Shown piece by piece: positions 54,277-62,985 of a DNA stretch of 64,000 bases. A program made the position numbers and the translations under genes. Position 1 is the stretch's first letter; each line of letters starts with the position of its first letter. The stretch comes from Nostoc sp. CHAB 5836 (GTDB lineage Bacteria; Cyanobacteriota; Cyanobacteriia; Cyanobacteriales; Nostocaceae), in contig NZ_JAIVFV010000011.1 in assembly GCF_020829445.1 (NCBI RefSeq), positions 1 through 64,000 on the forward strand. Reading direction: 5' to 3'. The notes below the pieces were generated by a model. That model had not been told where the DNA came from. It saw nothing but the letters and a program-made list of their open reading frames with translations, and did not search any database.

Positions 54277-55251
54277 ATGAAAACTTCTGTCTCTGTGGAA
54301 GAATCCTATAATTTATGTCGTCAGTTGACAGCAAAATTTGCAAAGACATTCTATCTTGGGACAATGTTGATGCCTCCAGATAAACGTCGAGCAATTTGGG
54401 CAATTTACGCGTGGTGTCGCCGTACTGATGAATTGGTTGATGGTTCAGAAGCGACGATGACTACGCCAGATACTCTTGATGCTTGGGAACAGAATCTTGA
54501 ATTAATTTTTGCTGGGCATTGTCAGGATACATTTGATATTGCTTTGATTGACACTCTTGAACACTTCCCGATGGATATTCAGGCATTTCGCGATATGATT
54601 GCAGGACAGCGGATGGACTTGTATTGTAGTCGGTATAATTCTTTTGATGAGTTATATCTTTATTGTTACCGCGTTGCTGGTACTGTTGGCTTAATGTCAA
54701 CGATGGTGATAGGTGTAGATGGAGTGGAGAATACTGCATCTGGGCAGCATTTCCATTCCGTTTATGTGCCAATGGCTGAAGCAGTCGCATTAGGAATTGC
54801 CAATCAATTAACGAACATTTTGCGCGATGTGGGTGAAGATGCGCGACGTGGGCGAATTTATTTACCTTTGGAAGATTTATACCGATTTAATTATACAGAA
54901 TCAGATTTGCTTAATGGAGTTAATGACGAACGCTGGCAAAATTTAATGCGTTTCCAAATCGAACGGGCACGGGAATTTTATCGCAAAGCTGAGCACGGTA
55001 TCAGTTTTCTCGCCAGTGACGCTCGCTTCGCTGTGTGGGCGGCATTGATTCATTACAGTCGTATTCTTGACCAGATTGAACATAATAAATATAACGTTTT
55101 TAGCCAACGTGCTTACATATCTCAATGGCAAAAACTTTGCAGCTTACCTGCTGCTTGGCTGCGATCGCGCTTTCCAGATGGAAAAATACGCGATTGCATT
55201 TCTCAAGATTTTTCTTCCCCGCAAGAGAGTCCTAGAATGCGGGTTAAATAA
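54277..55251 (+). CDS. crtB: Phytoene synthase (CrtB family)
   Basis: CrtB condenses two geranylgeranyl diphosphates to phytoene. The 324-aa protein has both Asp-rich sites, D51-ELV-D55 and D184-VGE-D188, and the conserved MLMPPDKRRAIWAIYAWCRRTDELVDG and GIANQLTNILRDVGEDARRGRIYLP. The C-terminus is normal. In most cyanobacteria crtB is next to crtP (phytoene desaturase); here it stands 264 bp after a carotenoid oxygenase, so this may be a second copy or a relocated one. The G+C content appears higher than in the two preceding genes, so it may not share their origin. Confidence 0.93.
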   Translation: MKTSVSVEESYNLCRQLTAKFAKTFYLGTMLMPPDKRRAIWAIYAWCRRTDELVDGSEATMTTPDTLDAWEQNLELIFAGHCQDTFDIALIDTLEHFPMDIQAFRDMIAGQRMDLYCSRYNSFDELYLYCYRVAGTVGLMSTMVIGVDGVENTASGQHFHSVYVPMAEAVALGIANQLTNILRDVGEDARRGRIYLPLEDLYRFNYTESDLLNGVNDERWQNLMRFQIERAREFYRKAEHGISFLASDARFAVWAALIHYSRILDQIEHNKYNVFSQRAYISQWQKLCSLPAAWLRSRFPDGKIRDCISQDFSSPQESPRMRVK

Positions 55252-55827
55252 GTAAAAGTTTTAGTACTTATTTATATCCTATATTCCGCAATTAAACTAG
55301 TAATATAAGTAAACTACGTTGAGAGAAAATCTCAAATTATAATTTGGACACCCAAGCAACTATAAAGAAAAATAAATTATGCACCACAAAGATACCCAGC
55401 TATAATTTTTTGTGTAAAAAGCTAGTTAGACAAGAATATTTAGTTTCAATTTTATTTAATTATTAGAACAGCAGTATGTCCAATAATTAATCAAATATTT
55501 TTAAGCTAAAATTTATTGAGAATATAGTGTTTATTCTCATTATGGGAGATTTGTTGAGAACAAAGTCCGAGTACGTTTTTCAGTGAAAAGCTTTATTTAT
55601 AATGTTTTCGGGCATTTTTTTACGTCGAACTCAGGTTATATGGGAAGAAGCAACTAAACTCGATCCGCATAATCGTTTTTTATGGCGATCGCTCTAAATG
55701 GCGGATAGGGATGAAAGAATGGACTTTAGAAAGGCTAAGAAGTTTAAACAAGCTTTAGCTGATTTGAAAGTTCTCAGTACTGAGTAATAATACATTGAGT
55801 TGCGATCGCTCCCAATCGCTTATTTGC
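55252..55827. other. AT-rich spacer with a short relic frame
   Basis: No complete gene is seen. At about 55,620-55,695 one frame reads RRTQVIWEEATKLDPHNRFLWRSL-stop, and 55,698-55,787 reads MADRDERMDFRKAKKFKQAL...-stop. The first resembles the end of a repeat or effector domain, but neither has a clear family. They may be remains of a lost gene. The rest is AT-rich and unstructured to my eye. Confidence 0.45.
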
Positions 55828-56196
55828 TCATAATTTCTCAGGTTTAACAACACCGCCTTCCATTGCCTCTACGGTTAATCTGTAACCTTCCATCAGTGAC
55901 ATACCGACAAGTGGATCTGACTCAGCTTCATCAATCGGAATGGTTAGTAATTGCTCATCCCAGACAACAATAGCTTCATACACATCAAACACACATTCAC
56001 TACCATCTCCTAGAATTGCTCGTCCTCGCCTTTTCCAGGGTAGCTCTAATGCAGCAATGAAATCTGGCGGTAAGGATAACCAACCGTTAAAACCTGTATC
56101 AACAATGGCGGTTTGCTCATGTACTTTAGCGTCAGCACCACAAATACGTAGAACGATAATTGGCTCGTAGTCAGCATTCACACTTCCAATAATCAT
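55828..56196 (-). CDS. Clan AA (retropepsin-like) aspartic protease
   Basis: A 122-aa protein of the retropepsin fold. The catalytic motif is in residues about 31-40 (TAIVDTGFNGWLSLP), a DTG with the hydrophobic neighbours expected of a pepsin-like half; a later LVGMSLMEGYRLTVEA completes the barrel. Such single-domain enzymes act as dimers. Its start overlaps the stop of the neighbour at 56,193 by four bases (ATGA type), so the two are translated together. Function in cyanobacteria is unknown; it is often paired with this kind of upstream small gene. Confidence 0.82.
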   Translation of the reverse strand: MIIGSVNADYEPIIVLRICGADAKVHEQTAIVDTGFNGWLSLPPDFIAALELPWKRRGRAILGDGSECVFDVYEAIVVWDEQLLTIPIDEAESDPLVGMSLMEGYRLTVEAMEGGVVKPEKL

Positions 56197-56468
56197 TTTG
56201 TTTTGTGGATGCGCCCAGCCCCGAACCGACGGACATAACGAGAGCCAACACGCACAAACCAGATTTGTGCATCTGGGTAGCGAGTCTCAAGACGTTTCGA
56301 GGCATTGATTTCATCAGTATCCATTTCCCAGCCACCTGTCTCAATATCGATTGCAACAATTTTGCCATAATTATCTGCTTCGACTTGTGGGCGCACTTGA
56401 GAGTCATATATCTCATCACCGCGACGAGCAAATTCTTCTTTGCTGTAACGAGGTTGTGGTAATGGCAT
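56193..56468 (-). CDS. Small partner protein of the aspartic protease
   Basis: A 91-aa soluble protein (PQPRYSKEEFARRGDEIYDSQV near the N-terminus, VAIDIETGGWEMDTDEINASKRLE in the middle, IWFVRVGSRYVRRFGAG near the end). I do not know the family's name. It overlaps the protease gene by 4 bp, so it is the first gene of a two-gene operon. The layout, small soluble protein plus small enzyme with translational coupling, resembles toxin-antitoxin or stability modules, but I have no evidence for such activity. Confidence 0.65.
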   Translation of the reverse strand: MPLPQPRYSKEEFARRGDEIYDSQVRPQVEADNYGKIVAIDIETGGWEMDTDEINASKRLETRYPDAQIWFVRVGSRYVRRFGAGRIHKTK

Positions 56469-56640
56469 AATAAATCTTCCGTAGTGTTATACCACTGATT
56501 AGCAAAAAAACTCCTCTAGCGTTTATTGTAAGCTGGACAGTTGAATGAGACTCGCTAAGGAATGCGATCGCTCATAAATTCAACGCATTAGCTTATCTTA
56601 TATGAACTCGAACCGCTATCAGCCACAATAGAAGTTGACG

Positions 56641-57093
56641 ATGTTTGAAGCGCTGATTATGGAAGAATTATTAACTCTCAAAGACTTGCTTGTTAAAGGC
56701 GATGTTCAAGAAGCATTGCTGATAGTGGAAGAATTAACAGAAATGAGCCGAAATGACATAATCAAGACGATTCGTAGCTATGCAGTAATTTTGCTGTTGC
56801 ATCTGATTAAACAACAAGCTGAAAATCGCACGACTCGCTCTTGGGAAGTCTCAATTCGGAATTCGATTCGGGAAATTCATCGGGAAAATAAGCGGCGTAA
56901 AGCTGGAGGCTATTATCTCGCGCCAGAAGAATTGTTAGAAACCTTAGCAGAAGCCTATTTAAATGCCATTGATGAAGCAACGCTTGAAGTAGAAGAAGGT
57001 CGTTATGAAGCCCAAGAATTAGAAAAGCTGGTTAACCGAGAAGAAATTATCAATCGTGCTTTGGCTTTAATCTTACCAGGAGAATCTAGTTAA
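56641..57093 (+). CDS. DUF29-type protein
   Basis: A 150-aa helical protein. The pattern MEELLTLKDLLVKGDVQEALLIVEELTEMSRNDIIKTIRSYAVILLLHLIKQQAENRTTRSWEVSIRNSIREI is that of DUF29, a family common in cyanobacteria with no known activity. I take ATG 56,641; another ATG at 56,659 is possible. Its stop codon is directly followed by the tlyA start with no gap, so the two genes are cotranscribed and probably translationally coupled. Confidence 0.8.
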   Translation: MFEALIMEELLTLKDLLVKGDVQEALLIVEELTEMSRNDIIKTIRSYAVILLLHLIKQQAENRTTRSWEVSIRNSIREIHRENKRRKAGGYYLAPEELLETLAEAYLNAIDEATLEVEEGRYEAQELEKLVNREEIINRALALILPGESS

Positions 57094-57912
57094 TTGGCTA
57101 AACAACGACTCGACACATTACTAGTAGAGTTAAATTTATGTTCTTCTCGCGCCTTAGCACAGAGGTTAATTCAGGCGGGGGAAGTTACTGTTAATCAGCA
57201 GTTAGTTGATAAAGCTGGTACTGAAGTTGATATTTCCGCTCAAATAAATATTAAAGTGCGATCGCCTTTTGTTTCTAGAGGCGGTGAAAAACTCTCCAAA
57301 GCTTTATCAGTATTTGCCATTCCCGTACCAGAGCGCATTTGTTTAGATGGTGGAATTTCTACTGGTGGTTTTACTGATTGTCTCTTGCAAGCTGGTGCAA
57401 AACAAGTTTACGGTATTGATGTTGGTTACGGACAAGTTGACTGGCGCTTGCGAAATGATTCGCGGGTGATTTTGCGGGAACGCACCAATTTACGGCAACT
57501 CCGACCAGATGAATTATATGGTGAAAATGACCCGATTCCTGATTTGGCGGTGGTCGATGTATCGTTTATTTCTTTAACGAAAATTCTACCTGCTTTGTGG
57601 CAACTAACTCAAGCTAACCGAGAAACTGTGTTGTTAGTCAAGCCACAGTTTGAAGTCGGTAGATCCCGTGTGGGTAAAAAAGGCGTTGTGCGCGATCCGA
57701 ACGACCAAGCTGATGCCATTTTCCAGGTTTTACAAACAGCCCACGAGTTAGGATGGAAATACAAAGGCTTAACTTGGTCGCCGATCACTGGCCCTGCTGG
57801 GAATATCGAATATCTTTTATGGTTGGGAACCGAAAGTGAAACGTTGCCACCTGATTTAGAAGCAATTAAGCAAATAACGCAATCAGCAACAACTGATTTA
57901 CGGAAGAGTTAA
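57094..57912 (+). CDS. tlyA: TlyA-family rRNA (cytidine-2'-O)-methyltransferase
   Basis: TlyA methylates ribose of rRNA cytidines; loss gives capreomycin resistance in other bacteria, and some members were first described as hemolysins. The 272-aa protein has an N-terminal S4 RNA-binding domain (QRLDTLLVELNLCSSRALAQRLIQAGEVTVNQQLVDKAG) and a FtsJ-like methyltransferase: LDGGISTGGFTDCLLQAGAKQVYGIDVGYGQ (SAM site), DLAVVDVSFISLTKILP and LVKPQFEVGR. It starts with TTG right after the DUF29-like stop. It ends within 4 bp of the convergent cp12 gene. Confidence 0.93.
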   Translation: MAKQRLDTLLVELNLCSSRALAQRLIQAGEVTVNQQLVDKAGTEVDISAQINIKVRSPFVSRGGEKLSKALSVFAIPVPERICLDGGISTGGFTDCLLQAGAKQVYGIDVGYGQVDWRLRNDSRVILRERTNLRQLRPDELYGENDPIPDLAVVDVSFISLTKILPALWQLTQANRETVLLVKPQFEVGRSRVGKKGVVRDPNDQADAIFQVLQTAHELGWKYKGLTWSPITGPAGNIEYLLWLGTESETLPPDLEAIKQITQSATTDLRKS

Positions 57913-58163
57913 ACGTCGTAGATTAGACATTCTACGGCGTCGGGATGGCGATCGCAGTAATTTTCCAAAGAGGTTTTCTTTGATTTTGCTTGCTGTTGAT
58001 CAGCTTTCTCAGCTTGTAATTCTTCCACAATGTCCCAGGCTACGGCACAATCAGCAGAATTGCCATCTGGCTCACAAGTTGTCCGTGCTTCAGTAATGGC
58101 TTCAGTAATGGCTTGTTCAATATTTGCCCCAGCAGTTTCTAATGAGTTTAAGCTTGTTGTCAT
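57909..58163 (-). CDS. cp12: Calvin cycle regulator CP12
   Basis: CP12 is a disordered redox switch that binds GAPDH and PRK and closes the Calvin cycle in the dark. The 84-aa protein shows the core AWDIVEELQAEKAD and both cysteine pairs (TCEPDGNSADC; YCDRHPDAVEC), ending VECLIYDV. The spacer between the two halves (QQQAKSKKTS) is slightly long. ATG 58,163 is chosen over ATG 58,175, because the family starts near MTTSLNS. It overlaps the end of tlyA tail to tail by four bases. With rbcLXS it is the second Calvin-cycle item of the window. Confidence 0.94.
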   Translation of the reverse strand: MTTSLNSLETAGANIEQAITEAITEARTTCEPDGNSADCAVAWDIVEELQAEKADQQQAKSKKTSLENYCDRHPDAVECLIYDV

Positions 58164-58750
58164 GATAACTTTCACCTTTGTTTACAGAAATAAATATTAA
58201 CTATGAGCTTTCAATGACTTCACAAAGCTCACATTTCTAGTTTAGATAGGCTTCCCACAAGAGGTAGTGGTAAATACCGCCATGTTTTGAGCAACATTGA
58301 GTGGGAATTACCCAGGGCTATTTCATTCTAGACATAAACCACCCGGAACTGAAGTTCCTGGCTCATAGCTAAAGTCCGTTTAAACGGACTATAACCCAAT
58401 ACAGTTCAGTTAAGGCTAAAACTCTTTGTCAAAGTCAATTTTTTAACGAACCGCATTCGCGTTAGCGTCTCCCCCTGGGAGAAGAACGCATTCGCGCAGC
58501 GTCTCGTTAGAGAAGAACGCAAAGAAAGAGAAGAAAGGAATTCTCCTAGTTGTGCTAACAAGTAGAGATGGTCATGTTCTCAATCTTGGATCCCAAATTG
58601 GGAATGTCAGTCAATTGTCAGAGGAACTTGATAGAAGTTGATAAACAGTTAGGAATAATTTACCATTTTTGGGAATATCTGAGCATAAAATCATTGAATA
58701 TTTACAACACTTATAAACGGCAACAAAGAGAAAATAATTCTTATTTATTC
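58164..58750. other. Spacer with two truncated repeat elements
   Basis: No gene is supported; the frame at 58,568-58,768 overlaps the end of the GTPase gene without recognisable features. The stretch carries the left half (about 58,314-58,393) of the CAGGGCTATTTCATTCT element complete at 61,694, cut where a CAATAC element (from 58,397) begins. The latter lacks its other end. CGCAGCGTCTCGTTAGAGAAGAACGC repeats follow. Confidence 0.65.
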
Positions 58751-60115
58751 TCAATATTTTATCCCTAATTCTTGTCGCAGACGATACAGAATTGTGTTTT
58801 GGTCAACTTGAGAAAGAATTTCTTGAATGACGCTGCTAGCGCCCAACTGTCCCCAGGTGCAGCCTTTTTCAAGATATACTTGGGCAGCTTTACCAACGGA
58901 GTATGCGCCATAACCTGCGATCGCACCTTGAGCGATCGCACTGCCAGCAAAGGCAGTAATATTGCTGGGATTGTCACCACTGGTTAGTGCTGCCGTACTT
59001 TTACCCAAACCCAAAAGCAAACTACTACCTAATTCTCCCAGCAGTAAACCACCAGAACTAAATAAAATCGTTTTTAAAATTTTCCCAGCTTCATAGCTAG
59101 TCATCGGCAAACCATACAATCTAGCTAGGGCGCGAATTAAAGCTAAATCGGCAACGGTTCCCCCAAGGATATCTAAAAAAGCGATGGGATTGAGCATGAC
59201 TGCCAAAGCTTTGTATTTGGTAAATTGCCAAATGATATTTTCGGCTTCTTGTTCGCGTAAGTCGATAGTTTTTTGAGCGATCGCGGCTTCTGCATCCCGT
59301 GCTTGGATCAATGCATTTAAAGCCAGAAGCGATCGCCCTTCCCGATTCAGAATATTCAGAATTGTCTCTTTGAGTTCATCTACTTGCGGTGGTGCTGTCT
59401 CCCATTCATAACTGACACGCCCATCAGGCCACTCAACCCGGACTTCCATTGGTGCTGGTTCCGCCGCCACCATGACAATTTCATCAGGTAGTAGAGGCTT
59501 TGCTTGGGGATTCCCCGCACCGAGTTGTTGCAAGTTTTGGTAAATCGCTCCCTGGTCGGTATCTGGGTATAAATCTATTTTGTTAAATACTAAAATTAGA
59601 GGTTTTTGTGCTTGCCTTAATTTCAGCAGTGCTTGATACTCAGTGCGCGTGATATCACCAGACACGACAAATAGAATCAAATCCGCCTGATGTACCACTT
59701 CTCTTGCCATGTCCGCCCGTGACTCACCCTCAATTTCATCTAATCCGGGGGTATCAATTAACTCTACTAGTACTTTACCACCGGGCTGCCACCGCACGGA
59801 ACGGGGCCATTGAGTGACACCATTTAGGGGCCCGGTTTGCAAAATCTTCTCTCCCAGCAAGGCGTTTAAAACTGCTGACTTTCCCCGACTCACCAAACCA
59901 AAGGCGGCAATTCTGATCACGTTAGAATCCAGTTTATTGAGTGTGGCGTTCAAAGCTTCCAATTCTGGTTTCACCAAACCTACCAATTCTGGGTTAGATG
60001 ATAACTGTCCTGATTTGCGAAGATATCCATACCAAGACAGCGCTTGTCTGAGACTGGCGCGGGCACGATTTAAATGAGTCTCTTGTAGATTTCGCACGAA
60101 GTTAGGTTGATTCAA
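58751..60115 (-). CDS. Era/dynamin-like GTPase with C-terminal membrane domain (DUF697-like)
   Basis: A 454-aa protein. The GTPase domain (about residues 60-260) has G1 GLVSRGKSA, G3 DTPGLDE, G4 NKID and a following ADLILFVVSGDITRTEYQALLKL. After a helical segment, residues about 300-440 are hydrophobic with GSSLLLGLGKSTAAL and QGAIAGYGAYSVGKAAQVYLEKGCTWG, as in DUF697 domains attached to GTPases. Similar proteins bind membranes, and many are cyanobacterial. Function may be in membrane remodelling or stress, but is not shown. The gene is single, preceded by a 131-bp element. Confidence 0.85.
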   Translation of the reverse strand: MNQPNFVRNLQETHLNRARASLRQALSWYGYLRKSGQLSSNPELVGLVKPELEALNATLNKLDSNVIRIAAFGLVSRGKSAVLNALLGEKILQTGPLNGVTQWPRSVRWQPGGKVLVELIDTPGLDEIEGESRADMAREVVHQADLILFVVSGDITRTEYQALLKLRQAQKPLILVFNKIDLYPDTDQGAIYQNLQQLGAGNPQAKPLLPDEIVMVAAEPAPMEVRVEWPDGRVSYEWETAPPQVDELKETILNILNREGRSLLALNALIQARDAEAAIAQKTIDLREQEAENIIWQFTKYKALAVMLNPIAFLDILGGTVADLALIRALARLYGLPMTSYEAGKILKTILFSSGGLLLGELGSSLLLGLGKSTAALTSGDNPSNITAFAGSAIAQGAIAGYGAYSVGKAAQVYLEKGCTWGQLGASSVIQEILSQVDQNTILYRLRQELGIKY

Positions 60116-60167
60116 GGTTGGACAAACAACAGGCTACATATCCATTTTGATTTAATTCCCAGAGTGT

Positions 60168-60298
60168 TAAGTAGAGCGACGCAAATAAAGCTAACTAGTT
60201 AAGGCTGTCATTTGTCATTTGTCATTTGTCATTTATAAGGGTTTAAGGTGTATTTACGTTTTGTAATATAGTTTGGTTTATTGTTGCCGATTTACTTA
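60168..60298. repeat. 131-bp TAAGTA...TACTTA element, copy 7
   Basis: Exactly 131 bp with ends TAAGTAGAGCGACGC and GCCGATTTACTTA, nearest to copy 1 at 19,127. Its right end overlaps or touches the AGTACAATATT start of the next repeat. Confidence 0.85.
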
Positions 60299-60418
60299 GT
60301 ACAATATTTCATAAATTCGTAGCGAATTCTCTTTGCGTTCCTTTGCGCTTCCCTTTGCGCCCCTTTGCGTTTAAATTTCAACTCTCAATTCGCCACGATT
60401 TTATGCTGCATCTGTACT
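60298..60418. repeat. AGTAC...CTGTACT element, inverted relative of 39,620
   Basis: A 121-bp sequence with AAATTCGTAGCGAATTC and a run of CCTTTGCGCTTCCCTTTGCGCC. It is the reverse complement of much of the element at 39,620-39,783, without the insert there. A single MITE end, GATGTTTGAAAAGTTC, follows at about 60,424. Confidence 0.72.
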
Positions 60419-60549
60419 TACACGATGTTTGAAAAGTTCTCTTCTTGGTAGCAAAACGTTCTAGATCCCCCTAAATCCCCCTTTTTAAGGGGGACTTTGA
60501 AAGGTTAGAATTGCTGATTGTTTGCATACTCTCTTTGTGCAATCTTCAT

Positions 60550-60852
60550 TCAGAACATGGGATCGTGTTCATTATCCCAACACTTGCGATCGCGCCAGTT
60601 TCTGCCAGTATGTTCACATTCAGATGCATTATCTATCCAAGGAATCGATGTAGAGTGGTGCGAGGTTCCAATGGAAGCGAATAAGCTAGCAGTGAATAAG
60701 GGTAATAATAAAGATATAGTTATCAATGTACAAATCGGTAGAGTGATTAGATATCCACTGAGCAGCACAATGTTACTATTATTCCAAAAAACTGCGCCTA
60801 TTTTATTTTTTTGGCGCTTTTTTGACTTGGTTTTTGAATTCGAGAAAAGCAT
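60550..60852 (-). CDS. Small membrane protein with cysteine-containing tail
   Basis: A 100-aa protein. The N-terminus is basic (SNSKTKSKKRQKNK), one or two hydrophobic helices follow (IVLLSGYLITLPICTLITISLLLPLFTASLFASIG), and the C-terminus is hydrophilic with conserved-looking cysteines (ASECEHTGRNWRDRKCWDNEHDPMF). The tail looks like a small conserved domain. The opposite strand is also open (60,518-60,865), but that frame has no recognisable feature. Function unknown. Confidence 0.6.
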   Translation of the reverse strand: MLFSNSKTKSKKRQKNKIGAVFWNNSNIVLLSGYLITLPICTLITISLLLPLFTASLFASIGTSHHSTSIPWIDNASECEHTGRNWRDRKCWDNEHDPMF

Positions 60853-61205
60853 AATGCAACTTTAGTAACGCCAGTTATGTAGTAATCTCATTTGATTTGT
60901 AAAAATTAGAACTTAGACATTGTATGTATAAACTAACTTTAATATGTATTATGCAAAATATCGGTTTTAGGCGCTGCTCACAACCCTGGTTTGGTCGCAT
61001 ATTTAGGGACTTACAATTAAAAAATACCTCATCTATTGTAGGAGCGCAAGGCCTTGCGCCCCTACAAATGTATAATTTTGAATAATTTATTTTTTGTCAG
61101 TTCCTTCCTAGACATGGGAGTGAAAATGAATGTAGAGACGTAGCGGGCTACGTCTCTACAAGGGTTCTGGATAACGCATATTTAATTTGACTGTCTAATG
61201 AAAGA
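60853..61205. other. Spacer between two small genes
   Basis: Nothing clearly coding. It contains a GGAGCGCAAGGCCTTGCGCCCCTAC palindrome near 61,042 and an inverted partial copy of the AGACATCT family (about 61,127-61,196) with GTAGAGACGTAGCGGGCTACGTCTCTAC. The latter lies directly behind the gene at 61,206 and may act as its terminator. Confidence 0.6.
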
Positions 61206-61523
61206 CTACCACCAAACCCGATTTCCATTTTCGTCAACTCGTGCTTGGCGAATTACGTCAGAAATCTCTTCAGCATCTTTAACGTGGTGGAGTGCTTTCT
61301 TTTCGCCATTAGGTTCATCTACAACGAAGTAAGTTGGGACTGTGATTTTGTCGCCTGTAATGTCTGGTACATCATCCACAGCTACCTGTTTAGCCTTTTC
61401 TTCAACAGATTGAGACTCATCAGCAATTCTATCTCCTGGATTCGCTGTTAAGTTTCTTTCTTTAACGTTTGGTTCTTCACTTACTGGTTGATTAATTTTA
61501 TTTTCTTGATTTTTATCAGTCAT
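61206..61523 (-). CDS. Small acidic hydrophilic protein of unknown function
   Basis: A 105-aa protein that starts MTDKNQENKINQPVSEE and is highly charged and low in hydrophobic residues in the first 50 positions, so probably disordered there. The C-terminal half (TYFVVDEPNGEKKALHHVKDAEEISDVIRQARVDENGNRVWW) looks like a small folded unit. A ribosome site (AAAAAAACC) is weak. I do not recognise the family. Confidence 0.6.
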   Translation of the reverse strand: MTDKNQENKINQPVSEEPNVKERNLTANPGDRIADESQSVEEKAKQVAVDDVPDITGDKITVPTYFVVDEPNGEKKALHHVKDAEEISDVIRQARVDENGNRVWW

Positions 61524-61693
61524 GGTTTTTTTAGGGATTCAACAATGTAGCTTTACCAATAACACTGTAGAAAATCGAAGATACAAAGAGTTCTTTCTCT
61601 GGAGAGACTTTGTGGATAGATTTGAATGAAAGGGAACAGGAAAACTAAACCTTTAGTTATTTTGGTGAAATACGTCTGAGGTTAGATACTAAT

Positions 61694-61861
61694 CAGGGCT
61701 ATTTCATTCTAGACATAAACCACCCGGAACTGAAGTTCCGGGCTCATAGCTAAAGTCCGTTAAAACGGACTATAACTTTTCTTAGTCGTCTTGAGACGAC
61801 TTTCGCTATAAGAGAGGTGAATTCATTCTGGGGCGGGCTAGATGAGAATGAAATAGCCCTG
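61694..61861. mobile_element. 168-bp CAGGGCTATTTCATTCT element with 9-bp target duplication
   Basis: Perfect 17-bp inverted ends (CAGGGCTATTTCATTCT and its inverse) enclose three hairpins: GGAACTGAAGTTCC, AGTCCGTTAAAACGGACT and AGTCGTCTTGAGACGACT. The flanks are GATACTAAT on the left and GATATTAAT on the right, an apparent 9-bp duplication with one mismatch. A truncated copy is at 58,314. No protein is encoded, so it is a MITE-like element. Confidence 0.85.
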
Positions 61862-61879
61862 GATATTAATTATATGAAT

Positions 61880-62836
61880 TTACTTCTTTAGTTGAAATGG
61901 GGTATATTTTCCTCCCAATGCTTGTACAATGCTGCGGGTATTCGCTTCCATCATCTTGATATAGGAATCGCCATTACTTCCCTTTGCACCAATTGAATCA
62001 GAATAGAGTTGATTTCGTGCTAACTCAACCCCTGCTTCTTCAGCAACAGTTTTAATTAAAGCTGGGTTAATTGTAGTTTCCGAAAAAATTGCGGGAACGC
62101 CAATTTTTTTAATAGACTCAACCAATCTCTGGACTGTTTGAGCGCTTGGTTGTTCTTCGGTACTAATGCCAATTAAAGTACCTGCGATCGCAATGCCATA
62201 AGCACGTCCATAATACTGGAAGGCATCATGGGTTGTCACCAGTTTGCGCTTATTTTCGGGGATAGTTTGAATCTGTTGATTAATCCAACTATGCAACTGT
62301 TTTAATTCATTATTTAGTTGCGATGCCTTTTGAGTAAATTGGTCTCTATCTTCAGGTGATAAATCAATCAAAGCATCCCGAATCGCATTCGTCATCGCGA
62401 TCGCATTTTCTGCACTACCCCAAACGTGCGGATCGGGTACTACTTCTTGTTTACCTTTATCTAACTGCAAAGATTTCACAGTTTCCCCCACTGGTATTTT
62501 CCGCGCCTTACCACCAGAAGCATTCATTAATTTAATCAGTCCCGGTTCCAAGTTATAGCCGTTATACAAAATCAAGTCTGCTTCTTCCAAAACCTTGCTG
62601 TCTGCTGGTACTGGTTCGTAAACATGGGGATCAGTACCCGGTTTGAGGATTCCACGTAGTTGAATTTCGTCTCCTGCAACATTTTGTGCCAAATCAGCAA
62701 TGATAGTGCTAGTTGCAACCACTCGCGGCTGATCTCCCTTGGTAATGTTAGGGTTAGAGTCTTTCTGGGTACAACTGAATAAAGCCAAAGGCATAAGCAT
62801 TGTCAAACAAAGCCGGAAAAAAATTTTTCTCTTCAT
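61880..62836 (-). CDS. mntC: Metal (Mn/Zn) ABC transporter substrate-binding lipoprotein
   Basis: A 318-aa protein of the cluster A-I metal-binding family. The lipoprotein signal is MKRKIFFRLCLTMLMPLALFSC, with Cys after the lipobox. Metal ligands are visible as His in DPHVWGSAENAIAM, His in TTHDAFQYYGRAYG, Glu in SETTINPAL and Asp in YSDSIGAKG, the His-His-Glu-Asp set. There is no His-rich loop, which argues for manganese over zinc. I chose ATG 62,836 over an upstream ATG at 62,896, because it gives a clean signal peptide. The ABC ATPase gene is divergent, 150 bp or more away. The symbol is by analogy with cyanobacterial Mn transport. Confidence 0.82.
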   Translation of the reverse strand: MKRKIFFRLCLTMLMPLALFSCTQKDSNPNITKGDQPRVVATSTIIADLAQNVAGDEIQLRGILKPGTDPHVYEPVPADSKVLEEADLILYNGYNLEPGLIKLMNASGGKARKIPVGETVKSLQLDKGKQEVVPDPHVWGSAENAIAMTNAIRDALIDLSPEDRDQFTQKASQLNNELKQLHSWINQQIQTIPENKRKLVTTHDAFQYYGRAYGIAIAGTLIGISTEEQPSAQTVQRLVESIKKIGVPAIFSETTINPALIKTVAEEAGVELARNQLYSDSIGAKGSNGDSYIKMMEANTRSIVQALGGKYTPFQLKK

Positions 62837-62985
62837 CCTGCTGATTATTGCTTTGTCGTAAGGATTACTGCCCTCTATCTCTAGTATTAGTTTCATTTAT
62901 CTTGGATATTACATCTAATTATAGATTTTTTCATATTTCTCTCATTTTTATAGTAAGCTCAAGAAATAAATATTTAAACCTAATT

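Noticed and set aside
60518-60865. Plus-strand frame of 115 aa
   Set aside because: It covers the minus-strand gene at 60,550-60,852. It has no motif, while the minus-strand protein has a membrane segment and a structured cysteine tail. This choice is not certain.
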